Below the pieces are notes generated by a model that was not told where the DNA came from, did not search any database, and saw only the letters and a program-made list of their open reading frames with translations. 46,712 bases of DNA, taken from contig NZ_JAEMNX010000028.1 in NCBI RefSeq assembly GCF_016463975.1, positions 1 through 46,712 of the forward strand, written 5' to 3'. Source of the stretch: Marinomonas transparens. GTDB taxonomy: Bacteria; Pseudomonadota; Gammaproteobacteria; Pseudomonadales; Marinomonadaceae. This document shows positions 1 to 10,044 of this stretch, piece after piece. The translations under genes and the position numbers were made by a program. Every line of letters starts with the position of its first letter. Positions within the stretch are counted from its first letter, which is position 1.

Positions 1-109
1 CTGATTATCTATTTTAAAGAGCGTTGCCGTTACACTTAAGCAGCCATCCTCTACTAGAGAGCGAAGCCCTGTCCGTGTCAGCGAGGGCATATAATACCTT
101 CTAGATTTC
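1..109. other. Intergenic left edge
   Basis: This short stretch lies downstream of msrQ on the minus strand and is cut by the window edge. I see no open reading frame and no convincing terminator; only a 5-bp GCCCT/AGGGC inverted repeat around positions 68-92 stands out. Confidence 0.4.
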
Positions 110-730
110 TTAGCGCAAGGATTTTTTACTTTTAAATGAAGGTTTTTTCAAGAAAGAAAATTGGTCTAAGCGCAAAACCAATAAAGGCACCAAAAATACG
201 CTAAACCACATGGCAATAGTGATATCACTTTTCACTTGCCACCAAAGATGTGCAATCACGGCTAGAGCGGCAAAATAGACAAACCTATGCACGGGCTTCC
301 AGTTCCGCCCCAATCGCTTCATCATTTTCTTCGTACTAGTAACCGCCAACACCAGCAAGATCAAAAGCGCAAGCACACCAGCATAAATATAAGGCTTCTC
401 AACGAGGTCAGAGCTAATCCAGGACCAACTCAGTCCAGCGAATAACACCAGATAAATAAACAAATGAAGAAATGCGTATAAACAAGCCGTCAAGCCAACA
501 AATCGACGATACCGAGAAATAAAACGCAGGGGCTTTAATTTAGTAAGTGGGGTAAGCATTAAAACCATCACAATCGATACACTCGCCCAAATACCACTGA
601 CATTCATTAAAGGTTTTCCAGGATCCGGAAAATAACGCCCAGAAAACAAAGAGAACACCATCCATATAAAGGGAAATGCAAATAAGAGCAAAATATACGG
701 CTTTTCTTTTCTGTCCCAAAAAGTCTTCAA
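110..730 (-). CDS. msrQ: MsrQ, haem-binding membrane subunit of the MsrPQ methionine sulfoxide reductase
   Basis: This is the membrane partner (YedZ/MsrQ) that passes electrons from the respiratory chain to periplasmic MsrP, which repairs oxidised methionines in envelope proteins. The 206-residue product is strongly hydrophobic, with about six membrane segments, and has the typical HRFVYFAALAVIAHLWW stretch whose histidines are haem-ligand candidates. The start is a TTG one base after the msrP stop codon, with a GAGG motif at the end of msrP serving as ribosome site. The arrangement indicates a two-gene msrP-msrQ operon with tight coupling. Length matches the family (about 200-210). Confidence 0.9.
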   Translation of the reverse strand: MKTFWDRKEKPYILLLFAFPFIWMVFSLFSGRYFPDPGKPLMNVSGIWASVSIVMVLMLTPLTKLKPLRFISRYRRFVGLTACLYAFLHLFIYLVLFAGLSWSWISSDLVEKPYIYAGVLALLILLVLAVTSTKKMMKRLGRNWKPVHRFVYFAALAVIAHLWWQVKSDITIAMWFSVFLVPLLVLRLDQFSFLKKPSFKSKKSLR

Positions 731-731
731 G

Positions 732-1721
732 TTAATAAAACCTCTTTAGATCCATGCCTGAGTATAAGCTCGCCACTTCTTCATAGCCGTTGAACATTTT
801 GGTTTCAATGACATTAGGAAAAAGCAAACCACCGGGTAAACGACGCTCTTGTTTTTGCGTCCATCGCGGGTGATCGACATTAGGATTAACATTGGCATAA
901 AAACCATATTCACTAGGCGCCAACGTACTCCAAGTTGTTTTTGGCATAGCCTCTAAAAAGTGAATTTTTACAATAGACTTTATACTTTTAAAACCGTATT
1001 TCCATGGCACAACTAGCCTCACAGGAGCACCGTTTTGGTTAGCCAAAACACTGCCATACATGCCAACGGTAAACATAGCCAAAGGGTGCATTGCCTCATC
1101 AATACGCAACGCTTCCCGATAGGGCCAATCAATTGAACCACCCTTTTGCCCTGGCATTTGCTCTGGGTCATAAAGCGTTTCAAAATAAACATATTTTGCT
1201 TTTGAAGTAGGCTCAAAACGTTTTAAAACATCCGCTAAAGAAACCCCCACCCAAGGAATTACCATGGACCATGCTTCGACACAGCGATGGCGATAAATTC
1301 GCTCCTCTAATGCAGACGTTTTAATAATGTCATCCAGATCAAACACCCCCGTTTTAGCAGCCTCCCCTTCTACTGTAATTGTCCATGGGGTTGTTTTAAG
1401 CTGCGAAGCACGATCTTTAGGGTCACCTTTCCCATAACCAAACTCATAGAAGTTATTATAAGAAGCAGCCACATCATAGGGTGCCGCTTTTTCATCCGCT
1501 CCATAGGAGGTTTCTATGATGTTTTGATAGGCAGAAACCAGCCCCAATGGTGGACTAAGGGGGTTACCTCCCTGAAGTGCCGCTGACGCATTCCCTATCA
1601 CGCCCACACCAAGCGCCCCCCCTCCCATCACCTTCATAAGCTGACGACGGTTAAGATAAATTGACTCATCAGTAACTTCTGACTCAGAGCAATCAGAATA
1701 TTTTTTATTGCGAATAAGCAT
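732..1721 (-). CDS. msrP: MsrP, periplasmic molybdopterin methionine sulfoxide reductase, Tat-exported
   Basis: This is the catalytic subunit (YedY/MsrP) of the envelope protein methionine sulfoxide reductase, a molybdenum enzyme of the sulfite oxidase fold. The N-terminus carries a Tat motif (RRQLMKVM) followed by a hydrophobic, Ala/Gly-rich stretch ending near ASA. The [10 protein letters not shown] motif contains the cysteine expected to ligate molybdenum. The frame stays open 18 codons further upstream to 1775, but the ATG at 1721 is preferred: AGGAGG lies six bases before it, and the signal peptide then has a normal length (329 residues). The moaA-moaB-moeA operon at 16429 makes steps of its cofactor. 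Confidence 0.93.
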   Translation of the reverse strand: MLIRNKKYSDCSESEVTDESIYLNRRQLMKVMGGGALGVGVIGNASAALQGGNPLSPPLGLVSAYQNIIETSYGADEKAAPYDVAASYNNFYEFGYGKGDPKDRASQLKTTPWTITVEGEAAKTGVFDLDDIIKTSALEERIYRHRCVEAWSMVIPWVGVSLADVLKRFEPTSKAKYVYFETLYDPEQMPGQKGGSIDWPYREALRIDEAMHPLAMFTVGMYGSVLANQNGAPVRLVVPWKYGFKSIKSIVKIHFLEAMPKTTWSTLAPSEYGFYANVNPNVDHPRWTQKQERRLPGGLLFPNVIETKMFNGYEEVASLYSGMDLKRFY

Positions 1722-1776
1722 AATGCGCCTCCTAAGCGTTTCAGTTAGGACAAACTCACACCATACAAGTTCCATT

Positions 1777-1812
1777 AAAAAGCCCCTCTTACTTTCACAA
1801 GAAGGGCTTTTT
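1777..1812 (-). terminator. Rho-independent terminator after pssA
   Basis: Arms AAAAAGCCC (1777-1785) and GGGCTTTTT (1804-1812) can pair, and on the minus strand the hairpin ends in a T run. It sits just past the pssA stop codon and before msrP, separating the two transcription units. Confidence 0.75.
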
Positions 1813-1827
1813 TATTACTAAAGTGTA

Positions 1828-2631
1828 TTAGCGAAAACGCTTAAAGGCGATCCCAAGTACCCCCCATACCCCATACAAACAAAAGACACTCATTAATAGC
1901 AAAGCAGGTTCTAGAGCAATAAACACCAAAACTAATACGGCGATAAGAAGCACAACAAAAGGCACTCTCCCCTTTAAATTAAGATCCTTGAAGCTACGAT
2001 ATTTCACGTTACTTACCATCAACAATCCGACAATAGGTACAAGTAACATCATCATCGTCGCCATACTTTCGCCAGACAACCCCTTTTCATTTGCCGCCCA
2101 AATGACACCAGCAACAATCGCTGCGGCAGCTGGGCTCGGCAAACCAGTAAAATAACGCTTATCTTCAACCCCAATCATGGTATTAAAACGCGCCAAACGA
2201 AGCGCTGCACCTACCGCATAAATAAACGCCGCAATCCAACCGACTTTGCCCAGTGGCGCTAAAGACCAGGTAAATACCACCAAAGCAGGAGCAATACCAA
2301 ATGACACCATATCGGCAAGGGAGTCATACTCAGCACCAAAAGCACTTTCCGTACGGGTCAAACGCGCAACACGACCATCAAGACCATCAAAAACCATCGA
2401 AATAAAGATGGCCATCGCCGCATAAGTATAATGCCCATTCATCGCCGCGATAATGGAATAAAAACCCGAAAACAAAGCGGCCGTAGTGAACAAGTTAGGT
2501 AATAAATAGACTTCTCGTCTCGGCTGTTTTTTTTCATTTTCACCACATTTTTTTTCTTCAACATCATCGACACTGATTGTTTCAACTTCGTCTATAGGCA
2601 TATCTACAGCCTTTTCATCATTAGGTTTCAT
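1828..2631 (-). CDS. pssA: CDP-diacylglycerol-serine O-phosphatidyltransferase
   Basis: It makes phosphatidylserine from CDP-diacylglycerol and serine, the first committed step towards phosphatidylethanolamine, in the inner membrane. The CDP-alcohol phosphotransferase signature is clear: DGLDGRVARLT followed by AEYDSLADMVSFG, giving the spaced aspartates that bind metal. Several hydrophobic segments follow. The first 40 residues are acidic and polar, ahead of the PRREVYLLPNLFT entry into the membrane domain. The start could be the ATG at 2631 or a GTG at 2637 that overlaps the hemL stop as GTGA; either couples it to hemL upstream. This is the integral-membrane (type II) enzyme, not the E. coli-type peripheral PssA. 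Confidence 0.9.
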   Translation of the reverse strand: MKPNDEKAVDMPIDEVETISVDDVEEKKCGENEKKQPRREVYLLPNLFTTAALFSGFYSIIAAMNGHYTYAAMAIFISMVFDGLDGRVARLTRTESAFGAEYDSLADMVSFGIAPALVVFTWSLAPLGKVGWIAAFIYAVGAALRLARFNTMIGVEDKRYFTGLPSPAAAAIVAGVIWAANEKGLSGESMATMMMLLVPIVGLLMVSNVKYRSFKDLNLKGRVPFVVLLIAVLVLVFIALEPALLLMSVFCLYGVWGVLGIAFKRFR

Positions 2632-2633
2632 TA

Positions 2634-3914
2634 TCACAACTTCGCGAAGGAACGCTTCGCGGCCTCAATGGTAAAGTCGATATCTTCTTCTGTGTGAGCC
2701 TGAGAAATAAACCCTGCCTCGAAGGCAGCGGGAGCAAAGTATATCCCCTCCGCTAACATATGATGAAAAAAGGCCTTGAATTGCGCAAGGTCGCAACGCT
2801 GCATTTCAGAAAAACTGGTTACCGCTTCTGCATTAGTAAAAAAGAACCCAAACATTCCACCTTCATTCACCACACAAAATGGAACCCCCACTTCATCAGC
2901 AGCTTTCTTCAACCCAGTCACTAAGCGCTCAGCCTTAGCACCTAATACTTTATGGAAGTCAGGTTCGCTGATTTTATTTAGCACTGCCAACCCAGCAACC
3001 ATAGCAACAGGGTTTCCAGACAAGGTTCCCGCTTGATACACAGGCCCTAATGGAGAAATGCATTCCATAATGGCACGTTTACCGCCAAACGCTCCCACTG
3101 GCATGCCAGCCCCAATCACCTTACCAAGGGTCGTCATATCCGGCACTATACTATAACGCTCTTGAGCCCCACCTAATGCCACACGAAAGCCCGTCATAAC
3201 TTCATCGAAAATCAATACAGCGCCAGACTCGTCACACACCTGCCGCAAGCTTTCTAGAAAACCAGCAACAGGTGGAATACAGTTCATATTACCGGCAATG
3301 GGCTCAACAATAATACAAGCGATCTGATCACCTATTTCAGCAAAACACCGTATTACTTCATCAATATCATTATATTGCAAAGTAATCGTATGCTGTGCTA
3401 AATCACTAGGTACACCTGGAGAGCTTGGTACCCCTAAGGTTAAAGCGCCAGAGCCTGCTTTAACCAATAAGGAATCTGAATGACCATGATAGCAACCTTC
3501 AAACTTCACGATTTTATCTCGCCCGGTGTAACCCCGCGCTAAGCGAATCGCACTCATAGTTGCTTCGGTGCCAGAGTTCACCATGCGCACCATATCCATT
3601 GAAGGGACAAGCTCACATACTTTTTCCGCCATGGTAATCTCGACTTCCGTTGGCGCACCAAAACTCAGACCGTAATCGAGCTGCTTGCGCACCGCATCTA
3701 AAACATCTGGATGAGAATGACCAAGAATCATAGGCCCCCATGATCCCACGTAGTCTATATAACGATTCTTGTCCTCATCATAGATATAAGCACCGCTACC
3801 CTGTTGAAAGAAAAGAGGCGTACCGCCAACACCATTAAAAGCTCTAACCGGGGAGTTTACGCCACCAGGAATTCGATGTTGTGCTCGGGCATATAGATCT
3901 TCTGAACGACTCAT
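2634..3914 (-). CDS. hemL: Glutamate-1-semialdehyde 2,1-aminomutase
   Basis: This PLP enzyme converts glutamate-1-semialdehyde to 5-aminolevulinate in the C5 route of tetrapyrrole synthesis. The 426-residue length is standard. Typical motifs are [12 protein letters not shown] near the N-terminus, the [15 protein letters not shown] cofactor-phosphate region, [11 protein letters not shown], and [18 protein letters not shown], where Lys265 is the PLP lysine. The stop codon overlaps or abuts the pssA start, so both are probably co-transcribed. Haem supply is relevant to MsrQ two genes on, but that link is only positional. Confidence 0.97.
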   Translation of the reverse strand: MSRSEDLYARAQHRIPGGVNSPVRAFNGVGGTPLFFQQGSGAYIYDEDKNRYIDYVGSWGPMILGHSHPDVLDAVRKQLDYGLSFGAPTEVEITMAEKVCELVPSMDMVRMVNSGTEATMSAIRLARGYTGRDKIVKFEGCYHGHSDSLLVKAGSGALTLGVPSSPGVPSDLAQHTITLQYNDIDEVIRCFAEIGDQIACIIVEPIAGNMNCIPPVAGFLESLRQVCDESGAVLIFDEVMTGFRVALGGAQERYSIVPDMTTLGKVIGAGMPVGAFGGKRAIMECISPLGPVYQAGTLSGNPVAMVAGLAVLNKISEPDFHKVLGAKAERLVTGLKKAADEVGVPFCVVNEGGMFGFFFTNAEAVTSFSEMQRCDLAQFKAFFHHMLAEGIYFAPAAFEAGFISQAHTEEDIDFTIEAAKRSFAKL

Positions 3915-4020
3915 ACTTTAAAAATGTCCCATTAATTATCAATAAAATCGTTTTCTTTTAGAGCAATAATCAACTCTTCATAAAACGAACAAAATGCTAT
4001 TAAATCTAATTTAATCTATT

Positions 4021-5772
4021 TCAACTGTCTCGCAATAAAAACTCATCAAGCCGACGTCGCGTCACTATGTACAAAGATGACGTATTAGACAAAGCCACTA
4101 AAACCTCAGCTCGATTTGTCTGTTGAAACCAATTTAAAACCTCTTCAAGAGAAGCTGGCTCATCAATTAAAGGCAACGCAGCAGGGCTAACGGCTTCGAC
4201 CAAATCCATACAAAGCGCATCTTGACTAAATCGCATCCAAGCTTGAGGACCAAATTCTGCCTGTTTCAGAGCCTCTAATACCACCATCCTTTTAACAAAA
4301 TACCATTCACCTGCACCATCAAAAACCACATATTCTAGCATACTCGAAGCTAAGCCTTTTACCTGCTTAATGGGAACAAGCATAGGTAGGATTAAAACCT
4401 CATCCAATATCGGCTTAACCTTATGGTGCCTCAGCTGACGCTGGAAAGGGCTTATCGTTGAAGACACTCCCGCAAACCTCAAACGCTCAACAAAAATGGA
4501 GTCCTGCCCCAAAAGCGTACGTATAAACAAACAAGCCACAACAATCACAAAAAGCGCAGGTACAATCACTTCAGACGAATGAGTCATCTCAATAATGGCA
4601 ACTAAAGCCGTTAATGGCGCTTGAAAACATGCCGCCATCATTGCTGCCATGCCTAATAAAGCAAACAGAGCAATTTCCCCTCCCCCAGAAAGACCTGTAT
4701 CAAAAGAAAGAGCAATCTGAACCCCTGCTAGCCCACCAATAATAAAAGTCGGCCCTATCATTCCACCTGGAATACCCAAGCCGATAGTCAATGCTGTTAA
4801 CACTGTTTTTGCGACAATCAACAAGAGAAGCGAGTAAACCACAACATCCCCTGACAAAAGCCCCTCCAAAGAATCGTACCCACTGCCTAACGCCTCAGGC
4901 AAATAAATTGCTGCCAGAGAAGTAGCGAGTGCCACAACCAAAAAGCGCAACCAAACAGACTGCACATTGTAACGCCACAAACGTTTCTGGATACGGAAAA
5001 ATAACGAAGCAAGGAAGACAACAAAAAGAGCTAAACAAAAACAGGTAAAAAACAAGTCTGGTGTAAAATTCACAACCACTAGGTCACTCACACCAAAAAA
5101 ATTTAAGGGCCCGAGTGCATAATCACTGATTAACATAGCAATCACAGAGGATAATAAAATCGGTAAAACATAGCGCAAGCGGTATTCCAAAAAAATCACT
5201 TCAAAAGCAAATAAAACACCCGCCAATGGCGTTTGAAAGCCAGCAGAAATAGCCCCAGCAACCCCACAGGCTAACAAGGTTTCAACACCGTACTGTGGCA
5301 ACTTCGCTTTTTGAGCCAAATAGCTCCCTAATGTTGCCCCAAGATGTGCTGCGGGCCCTTCTTTACCAATAGACAGGCCACCAGCTAACCCAATAACAGC
5401 AGAAACAAATTGCACTAACGCGTTAGATAATGAAAGAAGCCCTTGGTGATGATTTAAACGCTCAATGATATAGGGAACACCAACTTTTAATATTCGATTA
5501 GGCAAAGTACTAAACATTAGCGCCAACATTGCGCAAGACACCCAAACAAAAGCAACACGATCTAGTACAGGAAGCGATTCAAAACCATCATAATCCCCCG
5601 CCATAAAATATTCAGCTGGTAGATAAATCAATGTATAAAATAACACCATCACCAATCCACTCAATACGCCACATAAGCTACCGAATACAGATAAGACAAG
5701 TAGGTCATTATTAAGCTGAGCTTTCCCAAGATACTTTTCCTTAAACTTTATCCCTATCAAACTACACCTCAT
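4021..5772 (-). CDS. CLC-family chloride channel/transporter
   Basis: This 583-residue membrane protein belongs to the CLC family. The gating-glutamate motif is GKEGPAAHLG (Glu138) and the conserved GIPGGMIGPTF motif is present. Two positions differ from E. coli ClcA. The usual GSGIP chloride-binding motif reads KVGVP (residues 97-100 region). The position of the internal proton glutamate falls on Val192 (FEVIFLEYR), as in CLC channels, rather than the Glu of the antiporter. The last about 135 residues form a soluble tail that could be a degenerate CBS pair. Function in chloride flux or pH and osmotic balance is inferred from the family. The start is an ATG preceded by a weak AAGA. Confidence 0.88.
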   Translation of the reverse strand: MRCSLIGIKFKEKYLGKAQLNNDLLVLSVFGSLCGVLSGLVMVLFYTLIYLPAEYFMAGDYDGFESLPVLDRVAFVWVSCAMLALMFSTLPNRILKVGVPYIIERLNHHQGLLSLSNALVQFVSAVIGLAGGLSIGKEGPAAHLGATLGSYLAQKAKLPQYGVETLLACGVAGAISAGFQTPLAGVLFAFEVIFLEYRLRYVLPILLSSVIAMLISDYALGPLNFFGVSDLVVVNFTPDLFFTCFCLALFVVFLASLFFRIQKRLWRYNVQSVWLRFLVVALATSLAAIYLPEALGSGYDSLEGLLSGDVVVYSLLLLIVAKTVLTALTIGLGIPGGMIGPTFIIGGLAGVQIALSFDTGLSGGGEIALFALLGMAAMMAACFQAPLTALVAIIEMTHSSEVIVPALFVIVVACLFIRTLLGQDSIFVERLRFAGVSSTISPFQRQLRHHKVKPILDEVLILPMLVPIKQVKGLASSMLEYVVFDGAGEWYFVKRMVVLEALKQAEFGPQAWMRFSQDALCMDLVEAVSPAALPLIDEPASLEEVLNWFQQTNRAEVLVALSNTSSLYIVTRRRLDEFLLRDS

Positions 5773-5841
5773 TCTTAGGAGTCATAATTCCGTTTAGTTT
5801 TCATCAAACAGAAAGCCAACCATTGATTCTTTAAACAATAC

Positions 5842-6267
5842 CTACCAACGGTCCAATCGTTTAGCAAGGCACATATGCGTCACAACTTTATGAAGATTAG
5901 GCCAGCCTTCCATTTTTTCACGTATTTCATTCAACCTATCCATTGATGGCGTTTGCACTAACAGCATTAAATCAAGATCACCACTGATAGAGTGGGCCAA
6001 CTTGATTTCAGGAATTTCTCCAATCAATGGTAAAACCAATTCACAAGATAGAGGACGAAAAGTCAAAGCTATATAAGCCGTCACCCCTTCTTCTTTCGAA
6101 ATATGGGCATGGTATCCAGTAATATGCCCTTGTTCTTCCATACGCTTAATACGATCTGTAACAGCGGAACGAGACAAACTTACTTTACGTCCAATTTCAG
6201 AGACAGACTGCCGAGCATCTTCCACTAATAACGCCAAAATATGTTGATCAAATCGATCCAAGACCAT
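5842..6267 (-). CDS. Lrp/AsnC-family transcriptional regulator
   Basis: A 141-residue protein with an N-terminal winged helix-turn-helix (DRFDQHILALLVEDARQSV, then SRSAVTDRIKRME) and a C-terminal ligand-sensing RAM domain. Such proteins sense amino acids and usually control amino acid transport or metabolism. It is divergent from the YjeH-like exporter at 6433 with a 165-bp gap between them. The likely job is to control that exporter in response to an amino acid, in the manner of many Lrp-exporter pairs. Ligand unknown. Confidence 0.9.
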   Translation of the reverse strand: MVLDRFDQHILALLVEDARQSVSEIGRKVSLSRSAVTDRIKRMEEQGHITGYHAHISKEEGVTAYIALTFRPLSCELVLPLIGEIPEIKLAHSISGDLDLMLLVQTPSMDRLNEIREKMEGWPNLHKVVTHMCLAKRLDRW

Positions 6268-6432
6268 GTTTTCTTCCTAACTCTACTAATCTTCCGACAA
6301 TGTGACGGTTAAAGCCACAAAGTGCAGCTAAAACTCCACACTTTGCCCAGCGCTATATTGTGCAATCCATTTTATCCTGTGCTGTCTGATTTAACAGACT
6401 TTTTATTAGAATAGGAAAGAGGAAATACAAAC

Positions 6433-7701
6433 ATGCAATACCAACGTTCATTAGGCCCACTACAAGGCATCGCCATGACCGTCACCACTTTTGTTGGTAC
6501 TGGGCTTATGGTGTTACCTGCCATGTCTGTTGCTCAAGCAGGGTCTTTTGCTTTTTTCGCTTGGCTAATTACTGCCGTTGCGATATTACCTATCGCTTTT
6601 GTGTTTGCCCTAATGGGTAGCCGCTTCCCTTCCGCAGGAGGAGCCTCCCACTATATTGGCCAAGTCTTTGGAACGCGCATAGAAAGAGCGGTCGGTTGGT
6701 TATTTCTGAGCATCCTGCTAGTCGGCCCTGCGGTTGCCATTAAAGTTGCCGCTGCCTATTTGGCTATTCTATTAGATATGAATGAAGGGAGTATCTTTGC
6801 CTTAAGCCTTGTCACTCTGCTCGGCATGCTCCTCTTTTCTATCGCTGGCCTGAAAAATTCAGCGCGATTTCAAACTCTAGTCGTACTACTGCTTATTGCT
6901 GCCGTCATCTTTCTCGCGTTCGTTGGCGATATAACGTCCGCTATCAGCATTACCGAAGTACCAAGTAATTGGTCCGAATTTCATCCAACACTACTTGCTA
7001 CAGGCACTATTTTTTGGTGTTTTCTAGGCATTGAAGTAATGGCCCATATGGGTAATGAGTTTAAAAACCCTGCTAGAGATTTCCCTATCGCTTTACTTGG
7101 CGGTATTGGAATCGTTGTCGCTCTCTACTTAACCCTCGTCTTGCTGATTGCTTACCACCATACTTTTGGCGATGAAATCACCAACAGCCAATCACTCGCG
7201 CTACTGATTGGAAAGTTACTAGGAGACGAATACAAACAGGTCTTTTCACTTGGTGCCTACATCATTGCCTTTGCGAATGTTGGTGTCTATATACTAGGCT
7301 TTACTCGAATGGTGCAATCTCTTGCAGCACAAAAAGCCCTGCCCCATTACTTTGCTAAATTAAACCATAAAGGCACGCCTATCAGGGCCGTCAGTTTAGT
7401 GGGCATTATCTGCGTCCTATCTTTAGCGGTCGCCGAGCACTCTAACTTAACCATGAATTGGTTTATCGAAATGACCAATGGCTCATTTTTACTCATTTAT
7501 TTACTAACCTGCTTTACCGCTATCAGACTATTTAAGAAGCAAGAACGCTGGTTAGCTTGCATCGCCAGCTTAAGCTGCCTCTTAATGGTAAGCTTCATTG
7601 GCCAAAACATGCTATTTGCAGGTTTTATGCTCTCATTAGCCATCCTATGGGAATTCTATAAAGGCTATAAAAGCCACACAAAAGAAATTCATGTACAATG
7701 A
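6433..7701 (+). CDS. yjeH: YjeH-like amino acid exporter (APC superfamily)
   Basis: This 422-residue permease has about 12 hydrophobic segments. It resembles E. coli YjeH, an exporter of methionine and branched-chain amino acids. Shared stretches include FPSAGGASHYIGQVFG, ERAVGWLFLS, and FWCFLGIEVMAHMGNEFKNP. The ATG is preceded by GAGG with a spacing of about 10. It is divergent from an Lrp-type regulator, which probably controls it. The downstream luxS begins 58 bases later with its own ribosome site. The recycling of homocysteine (LuxS) and methionine export next to each other is suggestive, but the link is inferred. Confidence 0.85.
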   Translation: MQYQRSLGPLQGIAMTVTTFVGTGLMVLPAMSVAQAGSFAFFAWLITAVAILPIAFVFALMGSRFPSAGGASHYIGQVFGTRIERAVGWLFLSILLVGPAVAIKVAAAYLAILLDMNEGSIFALSLVTLLGMLLFSIAGLKNSARFQTLVVLLLIAAVIFLAFVGDITSAISITEVPSNWSEFHPTLLATGTIFWCFLGIEVMAHMGNEFKNPARDFPIALLGGIGIVVALYLTLVLLIAYHHTFGDEITNSQSLALLIGKLLGDEYKQVFSLGAYIIAFANVGVYILGFTRMVQSLAAQKALPHYFAKLNHKGTPIRAVSLVGIICVLSLAVAEHSNLTMNWFIEMTNGSFLLIYLLTCFTAIRLFKKQERWLACIASLSCLLMVSFIGQNMLFAGFMLSLAILWEFYKGYKSHTKEIHVQ

Positions 7702-7759
7702 CGGCATCTAATACACTCTCAAAAGGCGATAAAGCCTCAAGAATATCAGGAGATGAACT

Positions 7760-8272
7760 ATGCCATTACTAGACAGCTTTCGCGTAGACCATACACGTAT
7801 GCAAGCTCCAGCCGTACGAGTAGCAAAGTCCATGGCAACGCCAAAGGGCGATACCATTACCGTTTTTGACCTTCGTTTCTGCATTCCTAATGAAGAAATT
7901 TTATCTGAGCGTGGCATTCACACGTTAGAGCATTTATTCGCAGGCTTTATGCGCGACCACCTTAATGGCAATGGCGTAGAAATTATCGATTTGTCTCCAA
8001 TGGGTTGTCGTACCGGTTTTTACATGAGCCTAATAGGCACCCCCACTGAAGACAAGGTTGCTAGTTCTTGGAAAGCAGCCATGGAAGACGTACTTAAAGT
8101 AAAGTCTAAAGGGGATATTCCAGAACTAAACGAGTATCAATGCGGCACATACGAGATGCACTCCCTAGAAGAGGCTCAGCAAATTGCCAGCATGATTCTG
8201 GAACGTGATGTGAAGGTAAACAGCAACGAAGAACTTTACCTAAGCGAAGAGTTCCTTAAAGAACACAGCTAA
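7760..8272 (+). CDS. luxS: S-ribosylhomocysteine lyase, autoinducer-2 synthase
   Basis: LuxS cleaves S-ribosylhomocysteine to homocysteine and DPD, the precursor of autoinducer-2, in the activated methyl cycle. Metal ligands are visible as His54 and His58 in [10 protein letters not shown] and Cys128 in QCGTYEMHS, and the active-site cysteine Cys83 lies in [10 protein letters not shown]. The 170-residue length is typical. AGGAG precedes the ATG. A strong hairpin terminator follows, so it ends this plus-strand unit. Confidence 0.97.
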   Translation: MPLLDSFRVDHTRMQAPAVRVAKSMATPKGDTITVFDLRFCIPNEEILSERGIHTLEHLFAGFMRDHLNGNGVEIIDLSPMGCRTGFYMSLIGTPTEDKVASSWKAAMEDVLKVKSKGDIPELNEYQCGTYEMHSLEEAQQIASMILERDVKVNSNEELYLSEEFLKEHS

Positions 8273-8291
8273 CCACATCACTTAAAACAAA

Positions 8292-8328
8292 TAAAAGGGT
8301 GACTAGTAATAAACTAGTCACCCTTTTA
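8292..8328. terminator. Bidirectional terminator between luxS and the LysE gene
   Basis: A perfect 16-bp inverted repeat (arms 8292-8307 and 8313-8328, core AGGGTGACTAGT) with a 5-base loop. It is flanked by A and T runs on the two sides, so it can work on both strands. It lies between the converging luxS and LysE-family genes. Confidence 0.9.
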
Positions 8329-8351
8329 TATTTTCTATTATGAAACAGACG

Positions 8352-8984
8352 TTAGCTTCTACTAGAAGAAGCCAATAACATACTCGCCAAAACAAACAAG
8401 CTTCCCATTCCTTTGTTTAACCTCAACATTCCTTTGTGACTCTTTATGAAACGACGAATCTGCTTGCCGCTGACGGCATAAATATAAGCCGCTAAAAACT
8501 CACAAAAAATGAAAGTAACCCCAATCACTAAAAACTGTGGAGCAACAGGCATACTCAAGTCTAACAACTGTGGAAAGATGGCGGTAAAAATCAAAATGGC
8601 CTTAGGATTACTGATCGCAATCAAAAATTCTTGTCGAATTCGTGCATAATGACTCACAAATGATACGACTGTACTATCCGCCTGTTCATCTAGGCCAATA
8701 GCAGCACTCCGCCATGTTTTGATACCAATATAAAGCAGATAAACTACCCCCAACCACTTCACCACACCGAACCAAAAAACAGATGAAACAATAACGGCAC
8801 CAAGCCCCAGCGCTGACACCAACATTAAAATAGCAAAGGCAATATTTCGCCCCAACGATGCAACCACAGCTCCTACAGGGCCTACCTGCATACCGTTATA
8901 TATGGCTGTAAAGTTGTTTGGCCCTGGTGACAAAGCCAACAACATTAAAAAAGGCGCAGTAACCAACCAAAGCTGCCAATTCAT
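8352..8984 (-). CDS. LysE/RhtB-family amino acid exporter
   Basis: A 210-residue inner-membrane protein with about six hydrophobic segments and the family motif LSPGPNNFTAIYNG near the N-terminus. LysE/RhtB members export amino acids or related metabolites such as homoserine, threonine, lysine or cysteine; the substrate here cannot be told. It is convergent with luxS and divergent from the DMT permease at 9152. The ATG follows a short AGGAG at 8990-8994. Confidence 0.88.
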   Translation of the reverse strand: MNWQLWLVTAPFLMLLALSPGPNNFTAIYNGMQVGPVGAVVASLGRNIAFAILMLVSALGLGAVIVSSVFWFGVVKWLGVVYLLYIGIKTWRSAAIGLDEQADSTVVSFVSHYARIRQEFLIAISNPKAILIFTAIFPQLLDLSMPVAPQFLVIGVTFIFCEFLAAYIYAVSGKQIRRFIKSHKGMLRLNKGMGSLFVLASMLLASSSRS

Positions 8985-9151
8985 TGCATTATCTCCTGAT
9001 TCAAACCCATGATTTATAAAATGAAGTGTATGGTGAATTTTTCTTTTATTTCAAAAGTAAAAGACCAAAACAACCCTATTTATGAACTGTAGCCACGCTA
9101 CAATCCCCAGTAAAATACCCACCAACAATAAACCTCTTTAAGGAAGCTGTC

Positions 9152-10039
9152 ATGTCTATTTCACACCTTTTACTCTGGCTTACTGCCGCTATTTGGGGGT
9201 TCGCCTTTGTCGCCCAAAGTGCAGGAATGGATAGTCTTGGCCCCCATAGCTTTAACGCTGCCCGTTTTTTATTAGCAACACTATCACTACTGCCTTTATT
9301 ACTAATTTTTAAAGTCCGTAAAGCTCAAAATAAACGCCTACTTTGGCTCGGTGGTTTGGCCGCTGGTTGCTGCCTTTTTCTTGGTTTTACTTTCCAACAA
9401 ATGGGCTTGCAATACACTACCGCAGGCAATGCAGGTTTTATCACCAGCATGTATATTGTTTTTGTACCAATCTTAGGGCTTTTACTCGGTCATAAAACAG
9501 AAAAGAGCACATGGCTTGGAGTCGGGTTTGCACTAGTGGGTCTATATTGCTTAACAATCGGCCCGAACCTTTCCATCAATAAAGGCGATGCAATGCAACT
9601 GATAGGCACTCTATTTTGGACAGGCCATGTATTGGTTATTGGCTATTTATCTAGGCATGTGGCGGCAATCCCCCTTTCTATTGTGCAATTTTCAGTAGCA
9701 ACGATTCTCGCCACCATTACAGCTTTCACAATAGAAACTCCCACATTAGAAAACATTCAATTAGCTTGGTGGCCCCTTATTTATACCGGAATTGCTGCTT
9801 CAGGTATTGCTTGCACGCTGCAAACCTTAGGACAAAGGCGCGTATCCCCTAGCATTAGCGCTTTAATTCTATCTTCAGAAGCGATATTTGCGGCCCTAGG
9901 TGGCTGGCTATTAATAGATGAAAACCTATCCAGCCGAGCCTTACTTGGGTGCAGCCTTATTATGACAGGCATGATCATTAGCCAATGGCCCCGTCAGCCT
10001 AAGCCTGTTTTAGAAAAAACAGAAGCTCTCATAAATTAA
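9152..10039 (+). CDS. EamA/DMT-family permease
   Basis: A 295-residue protein with ten predicted membrane segments in two EamA repeats (residues about 5-135 and 148-280). It begins with the usual LWLTAAIWGFAFVAQ, and the second half includes TGIAASGIACTLQTLGQRRVSPSISALILSSE. DMT permeases export metabolites or amino acids; the substrate is unknown. AAGGA sits seven bases before the ATG. It converges on an Lrp-type regulator only 5 bases away. Confidence 0.9.
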   Translation: MSISHLLLWLTAAIWGFAFVAQSAGMDSLGPHSFNAARFLLATLSLLPLLLIFKVRKAQNKRLLWLGGLAAGCCLFLGFTFQQMGLQYTTAGNAGFITSMYIVFVPILGLLLGHKTEKSTWLGVGFALVGLYCLTIGPNLSINKGDAMQLIGTLFWTGHVLVIGYLSRHVAAIPLSIVQFSVATILATITAFTIETPTLENIQLAWWPLIYTGIAASGIACTLQTLGQRRVSPSISALILSSEAIFAALGGWLLIDENLSSRALLGCSLIMTGMIISQWPRQPKPVLEKTEALIN

Positions 10040-10044
10040 AACAA

